Numbered from the stretch's first letter, positions 43,801-52,889 are shown. The stretch is DNA of 64,000 nucleotides from Bacteroidaceae bacterium (GCA_017469925.1 JAFUFK010000011.1:20450-84449), one strand, 5' to 3'. Translations and numbers: made by a program. Notes: a model not told the origin generated them from the sequence alone.

Positions 43801-43958
43801 GTGCTGTCCTTGGGATTCAACAAAACGACGGCAGCACCAGGCAGGGGTTCGTTCAGGGCTCCGTCTAAAATAGTTCCACTTACAGTAGCCTTCTGTGCCA
43901 TTGCGCTAAGAGAAGAAAGCGCAAAGAACAGCAGGGTAAGAATCTTCGTTTTCATCAT
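40884..43958 (-). CDS. Outer-membrane beta-barrel protein with carboxypeptidase-like and plug-like domains
   Basis: From the first ATG of an ATG-ATG pair (43958) the protein has 1024 residues. A signal peptide (about 1-22, AMA/Q) is followed by a carboxypeptidase-regulatory-like beta-sandwich (about 24-110, KATVSGTILDGALNEPLPGA). A TonB-receptor-plug-like region follows (about 140-215, LVRKLPGAEVGDDGTIKING). The rest is a long barrel of the OmpP_b-brl family with many Asn/Ser/Tyr-rich strands. The C-terminal 30 residues are almost all Gly, Pro, Arg and Phe (GGFGGFGGGRGGRGGGGGGG), so there is no standard final aromatic barrel residue. It is not a SusC, because no SusD gene or SusC box accompanies it. 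Cargo is unknown. Confidence 0.85.
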   Translation of the reverse strand: MMKTKILTLLFFALSSLSAMAQKATVSGTILDGALNEPLPGAAVVLLNPKDSTQVTGVVSDVNGRINLPVSKYGTFLTRISYMGYITQYRTITLDKKNKTLNLGTITLQEDAKVMKEAQVTAQLAQVEMKEDTFVYNAGAFRLPEGSNLEELVRKLPGAEVGDDGTIKINGKTVSKIMVGGKEFFDNDTKMAMKNIPTKMVEKVKSYDKKSDYSRITGIDDGEEETVLDLTVKKGMKEGWLINADLGYGTEDRYTAKANISRYTDNMQLTIIGSRNNINDNSFPGGGGRGWGFGGGNGITTSDMYGMNFAWDNGKKESDAGYLELGGNVRYSHRYSDVQTKTNSEMFLNQTTSTFSNSHNQSFNKSQDVNANFRFEWMVDSMTNLMFRPNFSRSWSSNHASSASVTFNQNPYDYFSDPLAQYNIEENRTIRDSVAVNDNNRQSMGESHSTNFNGDLQVNRRLAKPGRNLTLNAGARYSNSDSKSWSRSLINYYQQQRNTFTNQYNLSPSTSYNVQGRLSYTEPITQNLNLQASYQFQYRYSDSDRSMYSIDSLLTKYEGYYTQEQLYLGYLPGLDSLDYIKNWENSQYATYREYNHDANLLARYNRKFDNGQEMRLNAGINFQPQTTHMDYKKNRLDTTVVRHTFNWAPRIDMRWKISNTSQLRVRYNARMSQPSMTNLLEVVDSSDPLNISTGNSGLRSSWSNNVFAFYNGYNIDKQRGWAMNLNYSNTKNSISTATIYDTQSGARYTRPMNINGNWNTGAFIMFNTALDSGKHLNLMNSANINYANNVGYQSSNSDGSTWGNIFRDDNPVLVDLDKVFRQVPLQKATTKNTNLSDNLRINYRNDFGETGTYEIGLNSGFNYQHARNKLQTNANIDSWTFNYGGNFNITFPFNLSFATDISQQSRRGYSDESMNTNELIWNAQLSQNLRQWIKGQDLAISVQWYDILKQRSNISRAITASMRSDTWSNAINSYVMVHVIYTLNLLGNKEARGMMGPGGFPGGGFGGFGGGRGGRGGGGGGGPR

Positions 43959-44062
43959 CTGATAGATATAGTATTTAGTATTTCCCGTATGTGCGAGTTG
44001 TGGAATCTCCACGACTATTAAGACGCAGATGAGGACTTTTGGTTTAATCCGTAAGGCAAACT

Positions 44063-44094
44063 ATTGGGCGAAGATGGTTTTTTTTGTACCTTTG
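44063..44094 (+). promoter_or_regulatory. Promoter of the OprP-like porin gene
   Basis: ATTG (44063-44066), 20 nt spacer, TACCTTTG (44087-44094), with one mismatch in the -33 box. It implies an RNA start about 10 nt before the ATG at 44115. This excludes in-frame upstream starts. Confidence 0.65.
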
Positions 44095-44114
44095 TGCAAA
44101 ATAACATCGCAAAT

Positions 44115-45254
44115 ATGAACAAAAGATTGCTCACTTTCGGACTCGTAGTCTTGCTTCCTTTTCTATCCAATGGTGCGGAAGAGCCCATTGACGAAATGTT
44201 TCTCGATACGACTTACTACACATTGCAGGATGTTGTGCTTCCTCATGCCCAATGGAAACGAAGCGACGTAGCCAGCGTGCCAAAGTTTGGCGGCTACATC
44301 ATTGGCTCGTACAAGTATAATGGTCAGGAAGGCGACCACGGGGGAGATGGATTCAACATGCGGTTGGTCCGCGTCTATGTCGATGGCACGGTGATGCGCG
44401 ACTTCAAGTATCGCCTGCAAGTAGAGTTGAATGGTTCGCCACACATCAAGGACGCCTTCATAGCCTGGAGCCATTGGAAAGAACTAGAGGTAAAGGTGGG
44501 TGAGTTTAAGCGTTGCTTTACGTTCGAGAATCCCTATAATCCTTGGGACGTTGGCGTGGGCGACTATAGCCAGTTGGCCAAGAAGTTCTCGGGTTTCGGC
44601 GACCGCGTAGGCGAGGCTTCGATGGGAGGGCGCGATTTGGGTCTGCAAGTAGGAGGCGACCTGCTGAAAAACCGTCGCGACGGACATCGCCAGTTGCGCT
44701 ATGCCATGGGCGTATTCAACGGACAAGGCATCAACCAACGCGACAAGAATCATCGCAAAGACCTCATCGGAACCCTACAATGGAGCCCCGTCAGGGACCT
44801 TTGGATAGGAGCCTTCGGATGGTGGGGCAACTGGAAAAGTCCAAATGGCATTACAGTGGACCGCAACCGCTTCAACCTCGGTGTAAAGTACGAAGGTACG
44901 GAGAACCACTGGAGTGCACGGGCTGAGTACGCCCGTTCCTTTGGACACAAGGCCAGCGACTACGTAGCTGCTACGGAGACTACACCCGCCTATTGGGCTG
45001 GTGGGAAGAAGGCCGACGCTTGGTATCTGACCCTGGGCATACCCGTCTGGCGATGGATTAAGGTCTATGGAAAGTACGATACCTATCGCGACTATGCCGA
45101 CAAGAGTTCGATGCATAGCATCTACAGCCTTGCGGCTAACCTGCAACCCCATAAGAATCTTATGCTGCAGCTCCAGTATAATTACCACAAAGACAATATG
45201 GCGCCGGACCAGAAATACCACCAGGTTTGGACACAAATCTATATAAGGTTCTAA
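44115..45254 (+). CDS. Phosphate-selective porin OprO/OprP-family protein
   Basis: The 379-residue protein has a signal peptide (MNKRLLTFGLVVLLPFLSNG, cut before AEEP). A 16-strand-type barrel sequence follows, with typical alternating strands (FGGYIIGSYKYNG, MRLVRVYVDGTVMRDFKYRLQVELNG, KVGEFKRCFTFENPY). It ends with a C-terminal aromatic residue in VWTQIYIRF, as outer-membrane insertion requires. Segments such as GVFNGQGINQRDKNHRKDLIGTL are characteristic of the OprP family. The members in Pseudomonas pass phosphate or pyrophosphate; selectivity here is unknown. The Phe C-terminus and the nearby promoter support a complete gene. Confidence 0.85.
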   Translation: MNKRLLTFGLVVLLPFLSNGAEEPIDEMFLDTTYYTLQDVVLPHAQWKRSDVASVPKFGGYIIGSYKYNGQEGDHGGDGFNMRLVRVYVDGTVMRDFKYRLQVELNGSPHIKDAFIAWSHWKELEVKVGEFKRCFTFENPYNPWDVGVGDYSQLAKKFSGFGDRVGEASMGGRDLGLQVGGDLLKNRRDGHRQLRYAMGVFNGQGINQRDKNHRKDLIGTLQWSPVRDLWIGAFGWWGNWKSPNGITVDRNRFNLGVKYEGTENHWSARAEYARSFGHKASDYVAATETTPAYWAGGKKADAWYLTLGIPVWRWIKVYGKYDTYRDYADKSSMHSIYSLAANLQPHKNLMLQLQYNYHKDNMAPDQKYHQVWTQIYIRF

Positions 45255-45304
45255 CCCTAATACGCGCGCGTATATATTATTAATTAAGGTAACGTTGTAA
45301 AGGC

Positions 45305-45338
45305 GAAGGGGTACGCTCCTCACGGAGAATGCCCCTTC
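45305..45338. terminator. Hairpin between convergent porin and secDF genes
   Basis: GAAGGGG (45305-45311) pairs with CCCCTTC (45332-45338), and CTCC with GGAG inside an internal bulge. It lies between two convergent stops (45254 and 45386). No long U-tract follows, so it may act in both directions with moderate efficiency. Confidence 0.55.
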
Positions 45339-45385
45339 TAACATTTACAACTATAAAACAACTATTGTCGCTAAGCGACTTTTCC

Positions 45386-48300
45386 TTACTTTGTCTCTTC
45401 CTCGTTGATCTTGCGGCCCATTACCAGATAAGCAATGGGAGCAGCCACAAACATCGAGGTGAACGTACCGCAGACAACACCCAGAATCATCGCGAACGAA
45501 AAACTGATGATAGAGTCGGCACCCTTGAAGAATAGACCAATCACGAAGATTACGGCCAGCACAATGAAGGTGCTGACAGAGGTGTTAATGGTACGGTTCA
45601 GTGTAGCGTTCAGCGAATCATTGAACAGACGCTGGCGGTCACGCTTGGGATAGAGGTTAAGATTCTCACGAATACGGTCGAAGACAACCACCTTATCGTT
45701 GATAGAGTAACCCACAGCCGTCAGGATGGCACCGATAAACGTCTGGTCGATTTCCAGAGAGAAGGGAACCAAACCCCACAGCATGGCATAGGCACCGAAG
45801 ATGACGATGATATCGACAATCAGTGCAGCGATAGCGCCCACGGAGAATGCCCAGTTGCGGAAGCGGAACAGGATGTAGAGGAAGATGGCGATGAAAGCCA
45901 GTGTCACGGCTATCTTGGCACCCGTAGTGATATCCTCAGCCACCGAAGGACCGACCTTCTGGCTAGAGATAATAGAGCCACCCTCGCGCACGTCGCGGTT
46001 GATAAAGGTCTCCAGTTCCAGGTCGCTGGCCAGCAGACCGGCACCCTGCAGGGTGTTGAAGAGCTGTGCCTCGAGTTCGCTATCCACGTCCAGTCCGTCC
46101 TCATCGATGCGATAGTTCGTCGAGATACGGATGGTGTGGCCATCAGTACCGATGGCGATGGCGCTGGTGTTACTCTCGGGGAAGGCCTCGGCCAACAGGC
46201 CACGAACCTGCTCGGGCTGAACTTCCTTATCGAAGGTTACCACAAAGTTGCGACCACCCGTGAAGTCGATACTCTTGCTAAATCCGCGACCAAATACGAA
46301 GGCCAAGGAAATTAGGGCAAGTGCACCAAAGATGGCGAAACTCTTCTTGTAGTTCGACATGAACTTGAAGTTGGGGTTCTTGAACGAAATGCGGTTACCA
46401 AGAGCGGTCTTGAAGGTAAGGTTCTGCCACTTGTCGCGATCCATCATCTCGGTATAGACTACACGGGTAAGGAACACGGCAGTGAAGAACGATACTAAGA
46501 TACCGATGATAAGAGTCGTAGCAAAGCCGCGGATAGGACCTGTACCGAAGTAGTATAGGATAACACCCGTGATGATACTGGTCAGGTTCGAGTCGAAGAT
46601 AGCGCTGAAGGCATTGCTGTAACCAGCATTCAGAGCCTCACGCAGACGCTTGCCACCCTTCATCTCTTCCTTCGTACGTTCGTAGATAAGCACATTGGCA
46701 TCCACAGCCATACCGAGGGTCAGCACCATACCGGCGATACCACTCATCGTCAGGGCGGCCTGGAAGCTCGTCAGGATACCTACGGTGAAGAAGAGGTTGA
46801 GCAACAGAGCGCCATTGGCCACCATACCAGGGATAAAGCCATACATAGCAATCATGTAGAACATCAGGATGATGAAGGCCAACACGGCACTGTAGATACC
46901 CATGCGGATAGACTCGGCACCCAGCGTAGGACCAACGATTTCCTCACTTACGATATGGGCAGGAGCAGGCATCTTACCCGACTGCAGCACATTGGCCAAG
47001 TCCTTGGTCTCTTCTGGAGTAAAGCTACCGGAGATTTCAGAACTACCACCAGTAATCTCACCCCTTACGTTAGGAGCACTATACACATTGTCGTCGAGAA
47101 CAATGGCAATGCAACGGTTGACGTTCAGTTTCGTAAGCTGAGCCCAACGGCGGGCACCGTCGATGTTCATCTTCATGTTGACGCAGGGACGGCCGTTCTG
47201 GTCGAATGCATCCGAGGCATCAGTGATGACGTCACCTTCCAGCGGAGCACGGCCATCGCGCTCGGTCACGCGAATAGCATAGAGATAGTAGTAGTCGGCA
47301 CCGTCCTCGTCGTTGATGCCCTTGACACCCCACTTCAGGCGCAGGTCGCCAGGAAGTGTAGCCTTAGCCTCGGGAGTCTCAAACAAGGCAGAGATAGCCT
47401 CGAGGTTACGCTTGTGAGCGATACCTACGACACAACCCTGTGAGGGCTGAACCTGCAGGCGAGCCAGCAGGGGGTGCTCCTTCAAGGCCTGTTCCATGTC
47501 GGCAGCATTGGCCGTCTCGGCAGGTTTGTCTCCAGCGATGGCAGCAGCCAGGTCGCCCTTGGCTTCAGCCTTGGTGGTATCAGCCTCGGCAACAGTTTCT
47601 GCAGTCTCGGTCGTATCGGCCTTAGCCTCCTCACCCGTTACGTTAGCAGCAGCCAGACGGGCATCGAGGTCGTACAGCGTCTGATAAATCTCATCGGCAT
47701 TGTAGGTCTCCCAGAACTCCAGGTTGGCACTACCCTGCAACAGCTTACGTACGCGGTCGGGTTCCTTCACGCCAGGCATTTCCACCATGATGCGACCCTC
47801 CTGACCCTCAAGAGCCTGGATGTTGGGCTGAACGACACCAAAGCGGTCGATACGCGTGCGGAGTACGTTGTAAGAGTTGCTGATGGCAGCCTTCACCTCC
47901 TGGCGAAGCACTTTCTCCACCTGCGAGTCGGTGCTCGTAGTCGAAACCTTGTCGCGAAGCTGCTGCGTAGCAAAAAGTTCGCGCAGATAACCGTCGGGAG
48001 CCACCTTCTTGTATTCGTTGATAAACAGCGTGATGAAGTCGCCCTGGCCCTTCGAGGCTGCCTTCTGTGCGGTCTCTACCGCAGTGGCAAACTTCTCGTT
48101 CGTCAGTTCTTTGTGGTCGGACAGCGCCTTAACCACGTCAGCCACGCTGACTTCCAAAATCACGTTCATACCGCCCTTCAGGTCCAGACCCAGTCCAAGA
48201 CCCATCTCGCGGCACTGCTTCAGTGTCCACACGTTGGCGTACACCTTTTTGTTCTGGACTGAATCCAGATAGTTCTGTCCTGCCTCTTCGCCCTTCAGAG

Positions 48301-48418
48301 CGGCAATCTTCTCTGCCTTATTCTCATGATAACTGGCCACCCAGCTAAAGCTCATGTAGAAGAGGCAAATCAGCGCAAGCAGAACTGCAATCACTTTTAC
48401 AAATCCTTTGTTTTGCAT
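45386..48418 (-). CDS. secDF: Fused SecD-SecF protein translocase subunit
   Basis: SecDF uses the proton or sodium gradient to help pull preproteins through SecYEG on the periplasmic side. The 1010-residue protein fuses SecD (about 1-660) to SecF (about 670-1010). SecD markers are LGLGLDLKGGMNVILEV near residue 75, the first periplasmic domain with NSYNVLRTRIDRFGVVQPNIQ, and MSGIAGMVLTLGMAVDANVLIYER with the conserved Asp. SecF markers are FGRGFSKSIDFTGGRNFVV and AILTAVGYSINDKVVVFDRIREN. An Ala/Glu/Thr-rich insert (about 265-320, ADTTKAEAKGDLAAAIAGDK) lies in the periplasmic part. Fusion is usual in Bacteroidetes. A TATCTTTG -7 box (48481-48474 on the minus strand) precedes the gene. Confidence 0.96.
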   Translation of the reverse strand: MQNKGFVKVIAVLLALICLFYMSFSWVASYHENKAEKIAALKGEEAGQNYLDSVQNKKVYANVWTLKQCREMGLGLGLDLKGGMNVILEVSVADVVKALSDHKELTNEKFATAVETAQKAASKGQGDFITLFINEYKKVAPDGYLRELFATQQLRDKVSTTSTDSQVEKVLRQEVKAAISNSYNVLRTRIDRFGVVQPNIQALEGQEGRIMVEMPGVKEPDRVRKLLQGSANLEFWETYNADEIYQTLYDLDARLAAANVTGEEAKADTTETAETVAEADTTKAEAKGDLAAAIAGDKPAETANAADMEQALKEHPLLARLQVQPSQGCVVGIAHKRNLEAISALFETPEAKATLPGDLRLKWGVKGINDEDGADYYYLYAIRVTERDGRAPLEGDVITDASDAFDQNGRPCVNMKMNIDGARRWAQLTKLNVNRCIAIVLDDNVYSAPNVRGEITGGSSEISGSFTPEETKDLANVLQSGKMPAPAHIVSEEIVGPTLGAESIRMGIYSAVLAFIILMFYMIAMYGFIPGMVANGALLLNLFFTVGILTSFQAALTMSGIAGMVLTLGMAVDANVLIYERTKEEMKGGKRLREALNAGYSNAFSAIFDSNLTSIITGVILYYFGTGPIRGFATTLIIGILVSFFTAVFLTRVVYTEMMDRDKWQNLTFKTALGNRISFKNPNFKFMSNYKKSFAIFGALALISLAFVFGRGFSKSIDFTGGRNFVVTFDKEVQPEQVRGLLAEAFPESNTSAIAIGTDGHTIRISTNYRIDEDGLDVDSELEAQLFNTLQGAGLLASDLELETFINRDVREGGSIISSQKVGPSVAEDITTGAKIAVTLAFIAIFLYILFRFRNWAFSVGAIAALIVDIIVIFGAYAMLWGLVPFSLEIDQTFIGAILTAVGYSINDKVVVFDRIRENLNLYPKRDRQRLFNDSLNATLNRTINTSVSTFIVLAVIFVIGLFFKGADSIISFSFAMILGVVCGTFTSMFVAAPIAYLVMGRKINEEETK

Positions 48419-48535
48419 TGTTAATTTATGTTTTAATTATACTTTTAATATTCGTACACGCGTAATTAGCGCACAAAGATAGGGATTTTTTATGAAACAA
48501 CCGCCATCTCTGCGAAAGAATTTAGGCTAAAGGGC

Positions 48536-49636
48536 CTATTTTTGCCAATTTTTCAGGTCTGCAATAACTGGGTAATGGTCCGAAATGTCCGTCGAGCGGT
48601 CGATTCGTGCACTCACGCACTCCCACTCCTGCGAATGGAAAATATGGTCAATGCGAACAGGGAAATTCTTTTCACGGAACGAGAGTCCCACGCCAAAACC
48701 TCCTCCTCTATAGGCATTCTCGAGGCGTTTGTCGATTTGCTGGTAGGCGTACGATATGGGCGTATCGTTGAAGTCGCCACAGAGCAGCACCCGCCGTCCC
48801 TTAGGCAAGTTGTCGAGGAACTGCGCGATGGCTTTCACTTGTAGGGCACGATAGCGCGAGGAATAGGCCAAACGGCCCGTCAGGTACTTCACCTCCGACT
48901 TCATCTTGTCACGGTCGCGCGAGTGCAGTACATCACCGTATTCGTCCTTCTCGTCGGCCGAGAGGTTATAGCACTCGAGGTGAGCATTAAGCAGTGTCAC
49001 CGTATCGCCGTCCATCAGTAGGTGATAATAACGCGTGTTATTACCGTATTTCGACTTCGACTCGGCCTCAATCGTGCCCTTATCTACAACTGGGAAGCGC
49101 GAGATCAGCACCCTCGTCCCTTCGCGTTCGAAGTATCCCCCCTCTCCAGTCACCCGTTCCTCCAGCGTTCTCATAAGATAGGGCGAGGGCTGGGCCTCTT
49201 GCAGACAAACGATATCGGCCCGACAACTCATGATGTAATCGAGACCAAGCAGGAAGGAGTCGGAGGGCAGCCCGTTGAAGTAACCCGCATTCCACGTCAT
49301 GATACGCAGGTCGTGCGCCTTATCCTTCCCGCCCAGGTTCAGGGGGAAGTAGTCGAGGATATAGTTACCACAAAGGGCCATGCCCACGAGGGGGACGACC
49401 ATCATGCGCGGTTTGTAGATAAGCCACAGGAGCAGGAAGGCCACATTCAGGAACAGGAAGACGGGGAACACCAGTCCGACGACCGACATACGAGGGTGCA
49501 TCGAGGGGTCCACCCACGTCGAAGCACAACAAATCCAGAGCAGGAAGAGCGTGACCAGATTGGCTCCCAGGAAGAGGGTCGCCAACAACTGCTTAACGGC
49601 CGAGAATGCTCCGTTCGACGTCTTCTTTTGGGCCAT
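48536..49636 (-). CDS. Membrane protein with endonuclease/exonuclease/phosphatase domain
   Basis: The 366-residue protein has an N-terminal membrane part with about three segments (residues 15-40, 45-65, 72-95). An EEP-fold domain follows (about 105-366). Motifs are RIMTWNAGYF, the metal Glu in VCLQEAQPSP near residue 147, LNAHLECYN, GDFNDTPISYAY near 300, and the C-terminal DHYPVIADL. This pattern is common in Bacteroidetes inner-membrane proteins whose substrate, possibly a lipid phosphodiester or DNA, is not known. The start shares one base with the stop of the rhomboid gene upstream, so the two are co-translated. The gap to secDF, 117 nt, holds the secDF promoter. Confidence 0.87.
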   Translation of the reverse strand: MAQKKTSNGAFSAVKQLLATLFLGANLVTLFLLWICCASTWVDPSMHPRMSVVGLVFPVFLFLNVAFLLLWLIYKPRMMVVPLVGMALCGNYILDYFPLNLGGKDKAHDLRIMTWNAGYFNGLPSDSFLLGLDYIMSCRADIVCLQEAQPSPYLMRTLEERVTGEGGYFEREGTRVLISRFPVVDKGTIEAESKSKYGNNTRYYHLLMDGDTVTLLNAHLECYNLSADEKDEYGDVLHSRDRDKMKSEVKYLTGRLAYSSRYRALQVKAIAQFLDNLPKGRRVLLCGDFNDTPISYAYQQIDKRLENAYRGGGFGVGLSFREKNFPVRIDHIFHSQEWECVSARIDRSTDISDHYPVIADLKNWQK

Positions 49637-50520
49637 TACCTTCCGCTTGCGTCAAAGAGTTTACGTTTCTCTTCCTCGGTCAGGCTGCCATAGCCGTGCG
49701 CCTTCACCTTCTCCAGTATGCGATCAACCTCTTGCTGATAGGCATTACGGCGCGCATTTTCTTCCATTTCATCGGCAAATTTCGTATTTCGCTGGTAGTG
49801 GAAAGTCTTTGTCTTGGGTGCTCTCAGTTTGTCCCACCACGAAAGTATCTTCTTCTGCAAACCACCTGGATGGCGCCAGTGGAGCAACAGCAGCAAGCCG
49901 AAGAGCATACCACCCAGATGGGCCATGTGGGCCACTTGGTCGTTGCTACGAAGCATGGCCGAAAGGAGTTCAATGACGGCATAGCCCACAACGAAGTACT
50001 TGGCCTTGATGGGGAACGGGATGGGGATGATGAACATACGTTCCTCGGGGAATGTCATACCGAATGCCAGCAAGATACCATAGATGGCACCCGACGCGCC
50101 CACCGTGTTCCACATATTCAGGGCATCGGACATAGCCATCAGCTGACCATTGACAATAATCTGCTCGTAGCCACCATAGCCCTCCAGCAAGTAATGGACG
50201 TACTGTGCCAATTCCTGGACCAAGCCGGCACCGATGCCGCAGACCAGATAGTAGGTGAGGAAGCGCTTCTGCCCCATCACCTGTTCGATGATGCGACCGA
50301 ACATCCACAGGGCAAACATATTGAAGAACAGATGCTCGAAACTCCCGTGCATGAACAGATAAGTAAGAATCTGGTGGAGGCGGAAGCCCGAGGCCTTGAA
50401 GAAGTGCAGTCCCAGCAGGGCGTTCAGGTCGATGCCATAGCGCAGCAATACTATGCTGGCCAGGAACATCAATATGTTGATAATAAGCAGATTTTTTGTT
50501 ATCGGGGGCATAGAGTTCAT
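49636..50520 (-). CDS. Rhomboid-family intramembrane serine protease
   Basis: Rhomboids cleave membrane proteins within the lipid bilayer using a Ser-His dyad. The 294-residue protein has six or more membrane segments. It carries HGSFEHLFFNMFALWMFG near residue 60, the catalytic Ser in GASGAIYGILLAFG near 142, and the catalytic His in VAHMAHLGGMLFGLLLL near 200. A C-terminal cytoplasmic extension of about 80 residues (KKILSWWDKLRAPKTKTF to EEKRKLFDASGR) is typical of Bacteroidetes members. It is the first gene of a pair with the EEP protein. Substrates cannot be predicted. Confidence 0.94.
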   Translation of the reverse strand: MNSMPPITKNLLIINILMFLASIVLLRYGIDLNALLGLHFFKASGFRLHQILTYLFMHGSFEHLFFNMFALWMFGRIIEQVMGQKRFLTYYLVCGIGAGLVQELAQYVHYLLEGYGGYEQIIVNGQLMAMSDALNMWNTVGASGAIYGILLAFGMTFPEERMFIIPIPFPIKAKYFVVGYAVIELLSAMLRSNDQVAHMAHLGGMLFGLLLLLHWRHPGGLQKKILSWWDKLRAPKTKTFHYQRNTKFADEMEENARRNAYQQEVDRILEKVKAHGYGSLTEEEKRKLFDASGR

Positions 50521-50631
50521 ATTATTACTGTTTTAGCGGCACAAAAGTACATAAAATCCGCATAAAATCAGCACAAAAGGGGCCGAATGATAATTATTTT
50601 GCCTAAAAAGTTGATTTTTTTATCAATTTTC

Positions 50632-50662
50632 TTTGTTTGTATGCGAACTTTGCCTAAATTTG
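50632..50662 (+). promoter_or_regulatory. HU gene promoter
   Basis: TTTG (50632-50635), 19 nt spacer, TAAATTTG (50655-50662) is a full consensus match. It leaves a leader of about 45 nt, AT-rich, before the ATG at 50717, suited to strong expression. Confidence 0.75.
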
Positions 50663-50716
50663 CCCATATAAGAACTGTTAAAAACACATTTTTTATTAAC
50701 TTATTAAAAATTAACT

Positions 50717-50986
50717 ATGAACAAGACTGAATTGATCGCAAAGGTTGCCGAGGTTGCAGGCCTGAGCAAAGTTGACGCAAAGAAGGCTGTTGACGCAGCT
50801 GTTGAAGCCGTTAAGGATGCCCTGAAGAAGGGTGAAAAGGTTCAGCTCCCTGGCGTTATCACGCTGAGTGTTGAGGAGCGTGCTGCTCGCAAGGGCATCA
50901 ACCCCCTCACCAAGAAGCCTATCAGCATCCCCGCTAAGAAGGTGGTTAAGGCCAAGGTTGGTTCTGAAATCGCTGCTGCTGTCTAA
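50717..50986 (+). CDS. HU-family DNA-binding protein
   Basis: HU bends and compacts DNA as a dimer. The 89-residue protein starts MNKTELIAKVAEVAGLSK and has the dimerisation helices (1-40) and the beta-arm region with RKGINPLTKKPISIPAKKVVKAKVG. In place of the usual GFGTF before the arms it has LPGVITLSV, which makes it a divergent HU form seen in Bacteroidetes. Codon use is biased (many GTT, AAG and GCT), fitting high expression. It has its own promoter and a strong terminator, so it is monocistronic. Confidence 0.95.
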   Translation: MNKTELIAKVAEVAGLSKVDAKKAVDAAVEAVKDALKKGEKVQLPGVITLSVEERAARKGINPLTKKPISIPAKKVVKAKVGSEIAAAV

Positions 50987-51012
50987 GTAACCTAAGCGAC
51001 ACACATCACCTG

Positions 51013-51042
51013 GGGGGGACTACATTCACGTGTGGTTCCCCC
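51013..51042 (+). terminator. Rho-independent terminator after HU
   Basis: GGGGGGACTACA (51013-51024) pairs over 12 bp, with G-U pairs, with TGTGGTTCCCCC (51031-51042); the loop is TTCACG, followed by TTTCTTTCC. It separates HU from the ABC exporter gene at 51084. Confidence 0.82.
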
Positions 51043-51083
51043 TTTCTTTCCTTTCCAATCTATAACACGTAACATCGGAACGA

Positions 51084-52889
51084 ATGAAGACAGATAAAAT
51101 GACCATCTGGGGACTCCTTCGCAACCTGATTCCCTTCGTCCTGCCCTACAAGTGGCTCATCATAGTCACGGTCGCCCTCACTTTTGTCGGGTCACTGATG
51201 GCACAGGTCAACGCCGTCGTGCTCGACCGCACCGTCGATGCCATCAACGCACTCATTCAGGCCCCCAGCTTCACTTGGGCCCAGGCCACACGCATACTGA
51301 CCGTCGTCAGCATCATCCTACTGGGCAAGGAGGTGGTAGCCGCTGTCATCACCTTCTTCCAGCGCTACTATGGCGAGAAGATGCGCATCCTCGTTAGCCG
51401 CGACCTCTCGGTACAGGTGGTCGAGCGCATACTGTCGTTCCGCATGGCATTCTTCAATACCGGCGACAACGAGACGGGCAAGCTCCAGTCGCGCATCGAC
51501 CGCGGCGTCATGAGTCTCTCGAACACGGTCAACAACTTCTTCATCGAGATTCTGCCCCTCTTCACCAGTGCCGTACTTGCCCTCGGGCTGATGTTCATGG
51601 CCAACTTCTACGTCGGGCTCGTTGCCCTGTGCATCGTCCCCATCTACTTCTACGTCACCAACCTCCAGGCCAAGCGCATGAAGGGCGGCCGTCGCCACAT
51701 CTTCGAGAACCACCAGCGCGTCTCGCAGGGCATACTGAACATCATCGAGAGCATCACCGTCATCAAGTCCTTCAACCGCGAGGACATCGAAGCCCGCCGC
51801 CAGGAACAGGTCCAGCAGGACATGACCGACCAGCAGATGGCCACCCGCCGGCAGAGCTACCTCTTCAACGGACTGAAGACCTTCCTCGAACAGATTGGCA
51901 CCGTACTCATCATCATCCTTACCGCCTACCTCGTACTCATCGACTATCCCGGCATGACCATTGGTAAAATCATGTACCACGTCATGCTCTTCTCCAACGT
52001 CAGCGCCCCCATTCGCCAACTCCACCGCATCTACGACGACATGAACGATGCTCTCATCTACGCCGAAGGATTCTTCGGCATCCTCCATGCCGACCACGAG
52101 GTGGAGGCCACGGGCCAGTTCCGTCCCGCGGAGGTAAAGGGTTGCTTCGAGATGCAGGACGTCGATTTCACCTACCCCAACGGCACGAAGGCCCTCCACA
52201 GTGTATCGATGCGCATCGAACCTGGCAAGATTACGGCCCTCGTGGGCCTCAGCGGAGCCGGCAAGAGCACCATCGTCAACCTGCTCGACAAATTTTACCA
52301 CCCACAGTCGGGCAGCATCCGGCTCGATGGTATGGAACTCCACGAATGGGACACGCAGTGGCTGCGCGAGAATATCGGGCTGGTATTGCAGAAAAATCAC
52401 ATTTTCAGCGGTTCCATCGAGGAAAACATCCGTTACGGCAACCCCCAGGCAACCCATGAAGACGTGGTCCGCGCCGCTCGCCAGGCCTACATCTACGACC
52501 AGATAGTCGCACTGCCCAAGGGCTTCGACTCGCAGGCTCTCGAACTCTCCGGCGGACAGCAACAGCGCATCGCCATCGCGCGCATGTTCATTAAGAATCC
52601 GCCCATCATTTTCCTCGACGAGCCCACGGCTTCGCTCGACGCCATTGCCACCGAACAGATAAAGAACAGCATCGACGCCATCAAGCAGGGCCGCACGGTC
52701 ATCATCATCTCGCACAACATCGGCCAAATCATCGACGCTGACCAAATCTACGTCCTCGAGCGCGGTCGCGTCGTACAGAGCGGCACGCCCACCGAGGTCT
52801 ATCACCAGGGCGGGCTCTACAAGGAAATATTCGACGCCTCGGCCCGCAGCATGAATGCCGACAAGATTGCAGAGACGCTGCAAGGCTAA
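51084..52889 (+). CDS. ABC exporter (fused permease and ATPase)
   Basis: The 601-residue half-transporter has a six-helix membrane domain (about 1-320), then an ATPase domain (about 345-590). The ATPase has Walker A GLSGAGKSTIV near 390, Q-loop LVLQKNHIFSGS, signature LSGGQQQRIAIA near 492, Walker B IIFLDEPTASLD near 512, and the switch His in IIISHNIGQI. It should work as a homodimer or heterodimer exporting lipids, peptides or drugs. Substrate is not predictable. A second start, at the Met five codons in, is possible. It is a single gene: the terminator of HU lies upstream and the argS promoter immediately follows. Confidence 0.92.
   Translation: MKTDKMTIWGLLRNLIPFVLPYKWLIIVTVALTFVGSLMAQVNAVVLDRTVDAINALIQAPSFTWAQATRILTVVSIILLGKEVVAAVITFFQRYYGEKMRILVSRDLSVQVVERILSFRMAFFNTGDNETGKLQSRIDRGVMSLSNTVNNFFIEILPLFTSAVLALGLMFMANFYVGLVALCIVPIYFYVTNLQAKRMKGGRRHIFENHQRVSQGILNIIESITVIKSFNREDIEARRQEQVQQDMTDQQMATRRQSYLFNGLKTFLEQIGTVLIIILTAYLVLIDYPGMTIGKIMYHVMLFSNVSAPIRQLHRIYDDMNDALIYAEGFFGILHADHEVEATGQFRPAEVKGCFEMQDVDFTYPNGTKALHSVSMRIEPGKITALVGLSGAGKSTIVNLLDKFYHPQSGSIRLDGMELHEWDTQWLRENIGLVLQKNHIFSGSIEENIRYGNPQATHEDVVRAARQAYIYDQIVALPKGFDSQALELSGGQQQRIAIARMFIKNPPIIFLDEPTASLDAIATEQIKNSIDAIKQGRTVIIISHNIGQIIDADQIYVLERGRVVQSGTPTEVYHQGGLYKEIFDASARSMNADKIAETLQG

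Noticed and set aside
40884-43958. Calling the outer-membrane barrel a SusC transporter of a polysaccharide utilisation locus
   Set aside because: There is no SusD partner. The barrel resembles the OmpP_b-brl group, and neighbours are rsmD and a porin.
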